From positions 1 to 37,728 of the forward strand of contig JAFSZV010000037.1 of the NCBI GenBank assembly GCA_017455565.1: a stretch of 37,728 nucleotides of DNA, written 5' to 3'. The notes under the pieces were generated by a model. The model did not search any database. It had not been told where the DNA came from and saw only the letters and a list, made by a program, of their open reading frames with translations. Below, piece after piece: positions 16,984 through 24,947 of this stretch; the stretch's first letter is position 1, and every line of letters starts with the position of its first letter. Made by a program: the position numbers and the translations under genes. The stretch comes from Clostridia bacterium (GTDB taxonomy: Bacteria; Bacillota; Clostridia; Oscillospirales; Butyricicoccaceae).

Positions 16984-19476
16984 TTATTTCACATTGACCT
17001 TTTTGGTGAGACGGGTGGATTCCTGATAGGGGCGGAACAGCAGCCAGACCGCGCAGACTACTACGGCGATGGCCGCGATCAGGCCCGGCACGTTGAGCTG
17101 ACCGGTAAAGGCGCCGCCGATCTGGTTGATGCACAGGGCCGCCAGGTAGGCGAAGAGGCACTCGTAGCCAATGGCAAAGAGAGTCCATTTGGCGGAGTTC
17201 ATCTCGCGCTTGATGGCGCCCATGGCCGCAAAGCAGGGAGCGCACAGCAGGTTGAACACCAGGAAGCTCATGCCGGTGACGGTGGTGAACTGCCGCGCCA
17301 GCTCGGCCCACGCCGAACCCTCGCCGCCGTAAAGCACGCCCATGGTGCCCACGATGTTCTCCTTGGCCACCAGACCGGTGACAGAGGCCACGGTGGCCTG
17401 CCAGTTGCCCCAGCCCAGAGGGGCGAAGATCCAGGCCACGGCCGAGCCGATCTTGGCCAGGATGCTCATGCTGATCTCATCCTCCTCCAGCATGCCGAAG
17501 ACGCCGTCCACCCAGCCGAAGCGGGAGAGGAACCAGATCACGATGGTGGAGAGCAGAATGATGGTGCCGGCCTTTTTGATGAAGGACCAGCCGCGCTCCC
17601 ACATGGAGCGGAGCACGTTCTTCAGGGTGGGCCAGTGATAGGCAGGCAGCTCCATGACGAAGGGGGCCGGATCGCCGGCGAACATTTTTGTCTTCTTCAG
17701 GATGATGCCGGAGATGATGATGGCGGCCATACCGATGAAATATGCGCCCGTGGAGATCCACGCGCTGCCGCCGAAGATCGCGCCCGCAATCATGGCGATA
17801 AAGGGGATTTTCGCGCCGCAGGGGATGAAGGTAGTGGTCATGATGGTCATGCGACGGTCGCGCTCGTTTTCAATGGTGCGGGACGCCATGATGCCGGGGA
17901 TGCCGCAGCCGGTGCCCACCAGAATGGGGATAAAGCTCTTGCCCGAAAGGCCGAATCGCCGGAAAATGCGATCGAGTACGAAGGCCACGCGGGCCATATA
18001 GCCGCTTGCTTCCACAAAGGCCAGCAGGAAGAACAGCACCAGCATCTGGGGCACGAAGCCCAGCACTCCACCCACGCCGGCCACGATGCCGTCCAGAATC
18101 AGGCCTTTGAGCCAGCCGGCACAGCCGATTTTGTCCAGCAGGCCCTCGATGAGCACGGGGATACCGGGCACCCAAACGCCAAAGTCGGCGGGATCGGGCT
18201 CGTCAAAGCCATTCTCCTCAAAATAGGCCACAGCGCCGGTAAAGGACATGGGATTGACCGCGTCGTTTCCCTCGGCCCAGCCGGGGACGGTTTCAAAATA
18301 AACGGTGACGTCGCTCTGCTCCAGCGTTTCCTCGTCCTCCACGGTGACCACGGCGGTACTTTCGCCGGTGAAACCGCGGGCCTCGTTCAGCAGGGCCGCC
18401 CCGTCAAACGCCTCGTCTTCGGCGTCGAATTCAAAGCCGTAAGCATTCAGGGCGTTGGTCGCGGCGGAATAATCGTCGGCGGCCTCGGTGGCGGCCTTGG
18501 AGCCGATGCCGAAGAGATGCCAGCCGTCGCCGAACAGGCCGTCGTTGGCCCAGTCGGTGGCGGCGGAGCCCACGGTGACCATGGAAATATAATAGATCAG
18601 GAACATCACGATAGCGAAGATTGGAAGGCCCAGCCAGCGGTTGGTGACCACGCGGTCGATCTTGTCCGAGGCCGTCATCTCGCCGGCGGCCTTTTTCTTG
18701 TAAATGCCCTTGAGAAGCTGAGCGATGTAGACATAGCGTTCGTTGGTGATGATGCTCTCGGCGTCGTCGTCCAACTCTTTTTCAGCGGCCTTGATATCTT
18801 CTTCGATATGAGCCAGCGTGCTCTCGGGCAGCTTAAGCTGCTCCAGCGCCTTTTCGTCCCGCTCAAAAATCTTGATGGCGTACCACCGCTGCTGCTCTTC
18901 GGGCAGGCCGTGGACGCTGACCTCCTCGATGTGAGCCAAAGCATGCTCCACGGGGCCGGAGAAGGTGTGCTGCGGGATGGTCTTGCCGTTTTTGGCAGCT
19001 TCCACCGCCGCGGCGGCGGCCTCGTCGATGCCAGTGCCCTTGAGGGCCGAGATCTCCACGACCTTCACGCCCAGGGCGCGGCTCAGGGCGGGAATGTCGA
19101 TCCTGTCGCCGTTTTTCTTGACCACGTCCATCATGTTGATGGCGATGACCACGGGGATGCCCAGTTCGGTGAGCTGGGTGGTCAAATAGAGGTTGCGCTC
19201 GAGGTTGGTGCCGTCCACGATGTTGAGGATGGCGTCGGGGCGCTCGCCCACCAGATAATTCCGGGCCACCACTTCTTCCAACGTATAGGGCGAAAGCGAA
19301 TAAATGCCGGGCAGGTCGGTGACGATGACGCCGTCGTATTTCTTGAGCTTGCCCTCTTTCTTTTCCACCGTGACGCCGGGCCAGTTGCCCACGAACTGGT
19401 TGGAGCCGGTGAGCGCGTTGAACAGCGTGGTTTTTCCGCTGTTGGGGTTGCCCGCAAGGGCGATCTTCAGATCCAT
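16984..19476 (-). CDS. feoB: Ferrous iron transporter FeoB
   Basis: An 830-residue Fe(II) importer with an N-terminal G domain and a polytopic membrane domain. G motifs: G1 GNPNSGKT (9-16), G3 DLPG (54-57), G4 NMMD (114-117) and G5 SALKGTG (143-149). Gate segments with conserved cysteines follow (GTGCGIPGIMA, TFIPCGAKIPF and CAPCFAA). Unusual is a stretch of about 130 mostly acidic residues (about 305-435) between the first two hydrophobic blocks, which would sit outside the membrane. The gene is third in feoA2-feoA1-feoB order and under palindrome control upstream. Confidence 0.94.
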   Translation of the reverse strand: MDLKIALAGNPNSGKTTLFNALTGSNQFVGNWPGVTVEKKEGKLKKYDGVIVTDLPGIYSLSPYTLEEVVARNYLVGERPDAILNIVDGTNLERNLYLTTQLTELGIPVVIAINMMDVVKKNGDRIDIPALSRALGVKVVEISALKGTGIDEAAAAAVEAAKNGKTIPQHTFSGPVEHALAHIEEVSVHGLPEEQQRWYAIKIFERDEKALEQLKLPESTLAHIEEDIKAAEKELDDDAESIITNERYVYIAQLLKGIYKKKAAGEMTASDKIDRVVTNRWLGLPIFAIVMFLIYYISMVTVGSAATDWANDGLFGDGWHLFGIGSKAATEAADDYSAATNALNAYGFEFDAEDEAFDGAALLNEARGFTGESTAVVTVEDEETLEQSDVTVYFETVPGWAEGNDAVNPMSFTGAVAYFEENGFDEPDPADFGVWVPGIPVLIEGLLDKIGCAGWLKGLILDGIVAGVGGVLGFVPQMLVLFFLLAFVEASGYMARVAFVLDRIFRRFGLSGKSFIPILVGTGCGIPGIMASRTIENERDRRMTIMTTTFIPCGAKIPFIAMIAGAIFGGSAWISTGAYFIGMAAIIISGIILKKTKMFAGDPAPFVMELPAYHWPTLKNVLRSMWERGWSFIKKAGTIILLSTIVIWFLSRFGWVDGVFGMLEEDEISMSILAKIGSAVAWIFAPLGWGNWQATVASVTGLVAKENIVGTMGVLYGGEGSAWAELARQFTTVTGMSFLVFNLLCAPCFAAMGAIKREMNSAKWTLFAIGYECLFAYLAALCINQIGGAFTGQLNVPGLIAAIAVVVCAVWLLFRPYQESTRLTKKVNVK

Positions 19477-19548
19477 AATTTCATTCCTTTCTGTCTCTTG
19501 TTAGCAGGGATTAACTGCCCTGCGCACGAAGTCCTTTTCCCCACGGGT

Positions 19549-19770
19549 TCACTCGACCTCGACCATTTCCGCGTCGGCCTTGCGGATCGAAAGCTCGTAT
19601 CCGCGAACGGTAATCTCAACGGGATCGCCCAGCGGCGCCACCTTGCGGACGTAGACCTCGACACCGCGGGTCAGGCCCATGTCCATGATGCGGCGCTTGA
19701 CGGCGCCCTCGCCATGGAGCCGGACGACCTTGACAGTATCCCCGATCTTTACATCTCTCAATGTTTTCAT
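19549..19770 (-). CDS. feoA: FeoA domain protein 1
   Basis: A 73-residue SH3-like FeoA protein: MKTLRDVKIGDTVKVVRL, then the RRIMDMGLTRG motif, then an ITVRGYELSIRKADAEMVEV ending typical of FeoA. It acts in the cytoplasm with FeoB in Fe(II) uptake. It lies 72 bases upstream of feoB and 42 bases downstream of a second FeoA-type gene. GGAGG precedes the ATG. Confidence 0.92.
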   Translation of the reverse strand: MKTLRDVKIGDTVKVVRLHGEGAVKRRIMDMGLTRGVEVYVRKVAPLGDPVEITVRGYELSIRKADAEMVEVE

Positions 19771-19812
19771 GCGTTGCCCTCCTTACTCTTTCTGCTCGTT
19801 TTATCCGTTTTT

Positions 19813-20028
19813 TTACAAAATCATGATCTTCTGGGCCATTTCCCGGCTGATGGCCACCCGCACCTCTTTTATGGTAACGATGACGTTTCCGCCGTTCTGG
19901 GCCACGACCTTTACCGAGCCGCCAGCGACGAAGCCCATATCCTCCAAGTGCTTTTTCACGTCGGGACTTCCTCCCACGCGCTGGATGATATTGTCCTCTC
20001 CCGCGGAGGCGAGCGTCAAAGGCATCAT
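19813..20028 (-). CDS. feoA: FeoA domain protein 2
   Basis: A 71-residue FeoA-like protein with HLEDMGFVAGGSVKVV and IKEVRVAISREMAQKI. It diverges from FeoA1, so the pair is an old duplication, a common arrangement in Clostridia. It starts with two successive ATGs; 20028 is used here, with GGAGG eight bases upstream. First gene of the feo operon. Confidence 0.9.
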   Translation of the reverse strand: MMPLTLASAGEDNIIQRVGGSPDVKKHLEDMGFVAGGSVKVVAQNGGNVIVTIKEVRVAISREMAQKIMIL

Positions 20029-20057
20029 AATCCTTTCCTCCTCTTTTTTTGATCCGC

Positions 20058-20140
20058 GTTAGGTTTTTCTAACCAATCGCCAAAAATAAGGTTAGAAGTT
20101 GCTAACCGTAAGTCGAAAAATCCGGTTAGCACTTGCTAAC
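20058..20140. promoter_or_regulatory. Three iron-locus palindromes on the feo side
   Basis: Boxes at 20058-20073, 20091-20106 and 20125-20140, each GTTAG-N6-CTAAC with perfect half-sites. The third lies just downstream of the feo -10 element, where a bound repressor would block initiation; the other two lie in the leader. The regulator is not encoded in the window. A DtxR/IdeR-type or other metalloregulator is a guess from context. Confidence 0.8.
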
Positions 20141-20147
20141 CGGTATC

Positions 20148-20176
20148 ATTATAGGGTGTTTTCCTTCTTCCGTCAA
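20148..20176 (-). promoter_or_regulatory. Promoter of feoA-feoA-feoB
   Basis: Minus-strand TTGACG (20171-20176), a 17-bp spacer and TATAAT (20148-20153). Palindrome box 3 begins eight bases downstream of the -10. Confidence 0.85.
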
Positions 20177-20224
20177 GTGCTTTCGCCAAAAAAACTCATT
20201 TTTTTCGGTTTTGAAAAAATATCC

Positions 20225-20253
20225 TTGCATTTCTTCGGCGGACGTGTTATACT
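20225..20253 (+). promoter_or_regulatory. Promoter of the DUF2325 gene
   Basis: TTGCAT (20225-20230), a 17-bp spacer and TATACT (20248-20253), divergent from the feo promoter. Confidence 0.75.
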
Positions 20254-20261
20254 GGGCTCAA

Positions 20262-20350
20262 ATTAGTGGTAGCTAACATTATCGTTTCTCTCTGCCACAA
20301 GGCTTTCCCCCTGCGGCCTGTTGTTTCTTTATTAGTTAGTTATTTCTAAC
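20262..20350. promoter_or_regulatory. Two iron-locus palindromes on the DUF2325 side
   Basis: ATTAG-N6-CTAAC at 20262-20277, just after the -10, and a perfect GTTAG-N6-CTAAC at 20335-20350, about 25 bp before the DUF2325 start codon and close to its ribosome binding site. Confidence 0.75.
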
Positions 20351-20375
20351 TTTTGTTTGGAAAGGAGACCGACCC

Positions 20376-20666
20376 ATGAGTATCGTGATCGTTGGCGGAA
20401 ATGAATGCATGGAACGCCAATATAAGGATCTTTGCCGGGAATACCGCTGCCGCGCCAAGGTGTTCACCAAGACCGACGGTATGAGCGGCAAGATCGGAAG
20501 CCCGGATCTGCTGGTGCTGTTTACCGGCGCCATGTCACACAAAATGCTGCAAGGCGCCCTGTGCGGCGTCAAAGGCAAGAATACCGTGATCGCCCGCTCC
20601 CACTCCAGCTCCATGGCGGCGCTGCGCGCCATCCTGCAAACCCACGCCCCTCTTCCGGCAGAGTGA
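20376..20666 (+). CDS. DUF2325 domain protein
   Basis: A 96-residue protein that begins IVIVGGNECMERQYKD and contains LLVLFTGAMSHKM and IARSHSSSMAALRAIL, the conserved core of DUF2325. The molecular function of this family is unknown; in Clostridia it is often a neighbour of feo genes and is read here as a member of the same iron response, given the shared palindromes. Start ATG 20376 with a GGAAAGGAG site. Confidence 0.85.
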   Translation: MSIVIVGGNECMERQYKDLCREYRCRAKVFTKTDGMSGKIGSPDLLVLFTGAMSHKMLQGALCGVKGKNTVIARSHSSSMAALRAILQTHAPLPAE

Positions 20667-20692
20667 ACAGAGAGAAGATCGAGGAATCGTCT

Positions 20693-20986
20693 ATGCAGAA
20701 CAGAAAAACAGATTCAAAAACGTATTATGACCGCTGTCATGGCAATATACTCGCAAGGGCCGACTATTGGAAACACGACTATACGCACATCATAGACGTG
20801 ATCCGCAAAGAAAAACCGACGGCCCCAATGGATATCGGCTGCGGAACCGGCGCCTTTTTACAATACGTTTCCCTAGCTGATTTGAACATCCGGCTTAGCG
20901 GCCTGGACTTATCGGAAGGGATGCTTCAGAAAGCAAAGGGGCGGCTGCCGGAGTGCGTCACGGTATATCAGGACGACGCCGAATAA
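20693..20986 (+). pseudogene. Truncated class I SAM methyltransferase
   Basis: A 97-residue product with methyltransferase motif I (MDIGCGTGAFLQYV) and the motif II region (LSGLDLSEGMLQKAKGRLPE). It stops at the point where motif III would follow, so about half of the usual domain is missing. ATG 20693 follows GAGGA and is 26 bases after the DUF2325 stop. It cannot be a complete methyltransferase; a decayed gene is the simplest reading. Confidence 0.65.
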
Positions 20987-21045
20987 CTGTCTCTGCTCTG
21001 CCCGGCAACGGCAAAAATATTGCTTTCAGAAAAGAATCTTCTGTC

Positions 21046-21170
21046 ATGAACAAAGCTGCTGTTTTTTACCGGAGCGGCACGGGCAACACCGGGGCCACGC
21101 AAACGCGGCGGCCGAGAGCGTCCGCAAGCAAGATACGCGGCGACGCCGCGGGCTTTTTCATAAAATCCGG
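21046..21170 (+). pseudogene. Flavodoxin remnant
   Basis: MNKAAVFYRSGTGNT is the N-terminal strand and FMN-phosphate loop of flavodoxins. After that the frame is broken: a second frame reads HANAAAESVRKQ, which continues the flavodoxin helix, indicating a small indel near 21090. The rest is missing. Flavodoxin is a usual iron-limitation partner of feo genes in Clostridia. Confidence 0.6.
21136..21157 (+). terminator. Probable intrinsic terminator after the flavodoxin remnant
   Basis: 6-bp GC stem (21136-21141 and 21145-21150), 3-nt loop, and a short T-run at 21153-21157. Confidence 0.5.
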
Positions 21171-21201
21171 CGGGCGCTCCGATAAAGGAAAGGCGGCGCG
21201 C

Positions 21202-22194
21202 TCATAAAAGCGTCCCGCCGAACAGATATTCCACCGTCTTTTTCCACGCTTCCCTGGGCAGCGTTTCCTCCGTGACGGGAAGTATTTCCCGGACATGCTC
21301 CTGCAGCGTGCCACGGGCGGCATATTCCCGAAGGTCCCTGTATACCTTTCCCAGCGTCATCTGGCTTCCCTGCAGCGCGCCGCAGTGGGGGCAGCTGTTT
21401 CCCACATAGGAAAAACCGGCCTTTTTGCTGTATCTCTCCCGCAGCGTGACATACCGCCGGCAAAGCCTCTCGTCCAGTCCGGGTAGCGCAGAGAGCCGCA
21501 AGACCTCCAGCTTTTCCAGCGGGCGTGCCAGCTCCGGCTCCATTTCTGCCAAATCGAGATAGGGGAAATAGCTCATCACCTCAATGTCCCGCATGCACTT
21601 CCAGCAGGGGCGCGTGACGCTGTAGAGGCGAAGACCCGCGGTTTCCAGCATATCATAGGTCACGTCCGCCACCGACCGGACCGTCTTGCATTGGGGAAAC
21701 CGCTCGCAGCCGAAGAAAAGCCCGTATCGCCCGCTCCGTAGCACCAGTTGTCCGCCGCAGGAGGCACAACGCACGCCGACCCTGACGGCGGTTTTGTCCA
21801 CGCGCCGCGCCTCCTGCCCAAACCGGGCAAGGTACGCCTCGTGTTCACCGGGCAACAGAAAATCCAGCGGCTTGTCGATCACGGTGATGCTCCCATCCTC
21901 CTCGGTATGAAGATACCCCATCTCGGTCAGATGTTTTTTGCAATCCCCGATCACCCCGTCGTAATCGTGGTCTGGCTCCGGGTAAATGCCGTCGTACACT
22001 GCGTCCTTGATCCGACGGCTGCTTACCAGCTCGGATGGGCATCGGTTCCCGCCCAGCTCCCGGCAGCAGCGGTCGATGCTGTAATAGGTCCGCACCACAA
22101 ATTCCGTAAAATTCCCGGAAGGGGTCTCCCGCTGCTTCCGAAAATAGCTCCATTTCTGCTGTATTTTAGCCCGGCTCCATTTCATCCCGACCAC
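21202..22194 (-). CDS. Unrecognised protein with topoisomerase-type zinc ribbon
   Basis: A 330-residue protein of unknown function. The middle carries a C4 zinc ribbon like those at the C-terminus of bacterial topoisomerase I (VRCASCGGQLVLRSGRYG, then FFGCERFPQC). A PCWKCMRD pair and a CPHCG pair further on may form a second zinc site. The N-terminal third is predicted helical with no motif I know. No topoisomerase catalytic domain is present. The GTG at 22194 has AGGA six bases away; an ATG at 22185 is possible. Not an obvious operon member. Confidence 0.6.
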   Translation of the reverse strand: MVGMKWSRAKIQQKWSYFRKQRETPSGNFTEFVVRTYYSIDRCCRELGGNRCPSELVSSRRIKDAVYDGIYPEPDHDYDGVIGDCKKHLTEMGYLHTEEDGSITVIDKPLDFLLPGEHEAYLARFGQEARRVDKTAVRVGVRCASCGGQLVLRSGRYGLFFGCERFPQCKTVRSVADVTYDMLETAGLRLYSVTRPCWKCMRDIEVMSYFPYLDLAEMEPELARPLEKLEVLRLSALPGLDERLCRRYVTLRERYSKKAGFSYVGNSCPHCGALQGSQMTLGKVYRDLREYAARGTLQEHVREILPVTEETLPREAWKKTVEYLFGGTLL

Positions 22195-22351
22195 TGCCTT
22201 TCCTGCTTTGCAACAAAGCCCATATGCCCCGGCACTGTATTTATCCTGTTTCCAGTATGATCCGCCGCCCGGAAGAAAGCAAGCTTGCGCGGCTTGTTGT
22301 GCTTCATCGGGAGGTTTCGTTCGTCTTATCCTCGTTTATCGGGATCAGCTG

Positions 22352-23380
22352 TTAATCTGACAGTTTAATCCCCAATTCTTTCAGTCGTTTTTCAAATTTC
22401 GTCCGATCCATTTCCCCGCTTTCAAACAGCTTCTTCAAATTCGGGCCGATGGAAATGTTCTCGGGCCGTCGGCCAAAAGAGCGGGACAAGTCGTTCGGGC
22501 TCCAGCCGCCATTGAGCCACAAATGGCTGCGATTATTCAACTCCACAAACAGCTCTGTAAATTCTTCCACTTGCTTTTTGCCCAGCGACACGCCAAACTC
22601 CTCGTCCAAAAAGCTCACAAAAAAGCTCAGAAAGTCCGCCATGGATTGATTTGGGGAATACCCGCCGGTCTGCAATTTAACGAAAATGTGGTCTAAAAGC
22701 TTATCAACGGCGATCTGCCGGTATTCCCGGCAAAGCTGCTCCTTCCTTGTTTCGCTCTTGAAGTATTTAATGTCAAATTGCTCGTCTTGCGTATAAAAGG
22801 CAAACTCCGAAAGGCGTTTTCCCGCCACTGGCTTTCATCAAGGTCTCGCAGCTCCTCGCGGGGCTTTCCGTCAAAGTCCTTGTACTTGCCGCTTGTTTTC
22901 AGCCCGCCCAAAAAGCGGGCCATGTTTTTTCCTCCGATGAAAGATAAAACCGATTCTCCGCATATGACAGGAACTCCAGCTTTTCGGCAGGCATATAATA
23001 AGGCCTGCCGCCCTGCAGATCCACAGTGTAATACAGCAACGTATATTTCCCGTAACCCGGGCGGATCAGCCGGTTGTTCACAATAAGCAGTTTCGCGGGA
23101 TCGTCGGTCGTCTCGCCGCTATACGCTTCTTTCAGCTCCAGGATCGTATAGGGGTGCCTGGGCTCTCTCTTCGCAATGTCGGAAAAGGCTTCAAAGTCCT
23201 TCTTGTGCAGCAAGCCGACGCCTTCATAGTTTCGAAAGACCTGCCAGGCGTCGCGTATCATGATTACGCCGTAAAGATTAGAAAAACAGAAAAAATACTC
23301 GTGCAGCAGATCGGTCTTCTCTTTGGAAAGGCCGAGCTCCGCATATTTTTTCTCCAACGTTTTTGTGACAAAGGCTTCAT
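22352..23380 (-). pseudogene. Frameshifted gene of unknown function
   Basis: Three open pieces in different frames join into one protein of about 330 residues. ATG 23380 has a GGAGG site but shifts frame after MKPLSQK; the main piece (22899-23357) reads LEKKYAELGLSKEKTDLL; then SEEK continues as MARFLGGLKTSGKYKDFDGK in another frame near 22925; a further shift near 22815-22828 leads into GKRLSEFAFYTQDEQFD to the end at 22352. Each break lies in or beside a short purine run. It could be real decay or sequencing error. Alternatively the two long pieces are separate small genes. I do not recognise the family. Confidence 0.55.
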
Positions 23381-23460
23381 TTTACACCCTCCACCCCATA
23401 TTTTTCGCAAGTCTTCACTTCTTTTGCAGGCCGCCGGCCCGGCGGCGTAAGGGTTTGTTT

Positions 23461-24507
23461 CTAATTTCCGATATACCGCGCCGCTCTCCCGGCTCCGATC
23501 CGCTGAATTGTACCATCTTTCACCATGGAGCCCAGCACAGCTTCCACCGTTGTGGGGCTGACATCCGGCAGGATCTTGCAGATCTCCGCTTTGGAAAGCG
23601 GCGTCAGGCTGTTCAGGACCGTCGCCTCGATGCGGGCCTTTTTCGTAATCTTTTTTCCGTGGACTACTGCAAACCTCTTGTCCAGCTCCTTATAGCACAG
23701 ATACAGGGTGGAAAGGAAGTTCTCAATAAACGGGAAATAGGAGTTTTCGTTCGTGTGCCAGCCAACGGACGACTGCCTCAGCGCCTCATAATAAAATGCA
23801 TTGTGATTGTTGATCTGCTCCTCGAAGGAAACATATTTTCCCACGTCATAGCCGTTTTTATAGAGAAGAAGCAGCGACAGCAGACGCGACACCCGCCCGT
23901 TCCCGTCCCGGAAGGGATGAATGCAAAGGAAATCCAGAATCACGCAGGGAATCAGCAAAAGCTGGTTAATGTTGGCGTCGCCGCAGGCATCCAGATAAGC
24001 AAGCTCCATCTGCTCCATGGCGGCCTCCGTTTCGGCAGCGGGTGTAGGAGAAAATCGCTCCTTCCGGTTTCCGGTCGCATCCACTTCAAGGATCACATTG
24101 TCGTCCGTTTTATAGCGGCCGCCGTATTCATACCCGGCGATAGAAAGCAGCATTTCATGCAGCCGCAGAATGTCGCGCTGCCGAAAATGGATGTACTCAT
24201 AGCCCAAGTGGATCTCATTCAAGGCATCCCTATACCCGGCGATCTCCGCCTCGTCGTGGTTCAGCGGGGCGCTGTTCTGATTGACGATGGCGACAATCCG
24301 CTCATCGCTGGTGACAATCCCTTCGATGGCGTTGGAGCCTTTGACCGACTGCACCTTCGCAATGGCCTCCAGCTCGGTAAAAACGCGGAGATGCGATTCC
24401 TTCCGGATGCCCGCCATTGTTTTCAGGCTTGCGATGCTCGCGGTGAGATTTACCAGCTTCGCAGGCAGCAGTCCGTTGTCCAGAAAGGAATAATCAAATT
24501 TTCTCAT
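23461..24507 (-). CDS. Fic family protein with C-terminal winged helix
   Basis: A 348-residue Fic-domain enzyme that probably transfers AMP (or another nucleotide group) to a hydroxyl side chain of a target. The catalytic motif HPFRDGNGR is at 197-205. An N-terminal inhibitory helix has the S/TxxxEG/N motif (SNAIEG, 58-63), so it is a class II, self-inhibited Fic. A C-terminal winged-helix-like domain (KAEICKILPDVSPTTVEAVL and following) may bind DNA. No adjacent antitoxin is needed in this class. Start ATG 24507. The promoter is perfect and overlapped by an inverted repeat. Confidence 0.87.
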   Translation of the reverse strand: MRKFDYSFLDNGLLPAKLVNLTASIASLKTMAGIRKESHLRVFTELEAIAKVQSVKGSNAIEGIVTSDERIVAIVNQNSAPLNHDEAEIAGYRDALNEIHLGYEYIHFRQRDILRLHEMLLSIAGYEYGGRYKTDDNVILEVDATGNRKERFSPTPAAETEAAMEQMELAYLDACGDANINQLLLIPCVILDFLCIHPFRDGNGRVSRLLSLLLLYKNGYDVGKYVSFEEQINNHNAFYYEALRQSSVGWHTNENSYFPFIENFLSTLYLCYKELDKRFAVVHGKKITKKARIEATVLNSLTPLSKAEICKILPDVSPTTVEAVLGSMVKDGTIQRIGAGRAARYIGN

Positions 24508-24523
24508 GCCGGCACCCCCATTT

Positions 24524-24553
24524 CTGCATATAATTATATCGGTTTATATGCAG
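24524..24553. promoter_or_regulatory. Palindromic operator at the Fic promoter
   Basis: 9-bp perfect inverted repeat ctgcatata/tatatgcag with a 12-bp centre. It covers the -10 and most of the spacer of the Fic promoter. Confidence 0.65.
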
Positions 24554-24561
24554 ATTGTCAA
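24533..24561 (-). promoter_or_regulatory. Perfect sigma-A promoter of the Fic gene
   Basis: Minus-strand TTGACA (24556-24561), a 17-bp spacer and TATAAT (24533-24538). Confidence 0.9.
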
Positions 24562-24630
24562 GCCTTAGAAGAACTAGCGGGAACTCCAACGGGTTTTCAT
24601 CCTTGGCGGTTCGCCGCATACTGGCTTTTG

Positions 24631-24674
24631 CAAAAAACAAAGCCCGTTTTTCGAACATATTTCTCGAAAAACGG
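24631..24674 (-). terminator. Terminator of the tRNA-Asp/tRNA-Thr operon
   Basis: 11-bp perfect arms (24644-24654 and 24664-24674), followed on the minus strand by a T-rich tract ending at about 24631. Confidence 0.82.
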
Positions 24675-24686
24675 ACTTCGTTCATA

Positions 24687-24762
24687 TGGAGCTGTTAGGC
24701 AGATTCGAACTGCCGACCTCGTCATTACCAATGACGTGCTCTGCCTACTGAGCTATAACAGC
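24687..24762 (-). tRNA. tRNA-Thr(GGT)
   Basis: Minus strand: acceptor GCTGTTA pairs with TAACAGC; anticodon stem cgtca/tgacg encloses ttggtaa, giving anticodon GGT (Thr, ACC). The T-arm contains GTTCGAATC, the discriminator is T, and CCA is encoded. Confidence 0.93.
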
Positions 24763-24765
24763 GAG

Positions 24766-24842
24766 TGGCGACCAAGATGGGGCTCGAACCCACGACCTCT
24801 AGCGTGACAGGCTAGCGTTCTAACCAACTGAACTACTTGGCC
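24766..24842 (-). tRNA. tRNA-Asp(GTC)
   Basis: Minus strand: acceptor GGCCAAG pairs with CTTGGTC (one G-T pair); anticodon stem ctagc/gctag encloses ctgtcac, giving anticodon GTC (Asp). Discriminator G, CCA encoded. Three bases separate it from the downstream tRNA-Thr, and they share a promoter. Confidence 0.95.
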
Positions 24843-24872
24843 ACTTGCGGCCTTCTTCAGAGGCCGGGATTT

Positions 24873-24901
24873 ATAATACCATGGTTTATCGTTTTTGTCA
24901 A
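24873..24901 (-). promoter_or_regulatory. Promoter of the tRNA-Asp/tRNA-Thr operon
   Basis: Minus-strand TTGACA (24896-24901), a 17-bp spacer and TATTAT (24873-24878), about 30 bp upstream of tRNA-Asp. Confidence 0.85.
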
Positions 24902-24947
24902 CAAAATTATCGGAAAACTGCCGTGTTTTTTTCGGAAATCCGTGTTT

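Noticed and set aside
16675..20052. 1,125-codon plus-strand open frame opposite feoB and feoA
   Set aside because: Antisense shadow of a GC-rich conserved operon, with no start signal or known domain.
23461..24507. Two-gene toxin-antitoxin module at the Fic gene
   Set aside because: The inhibitory helix is inside the Fic protein and no small antitoxin gene precedes it.
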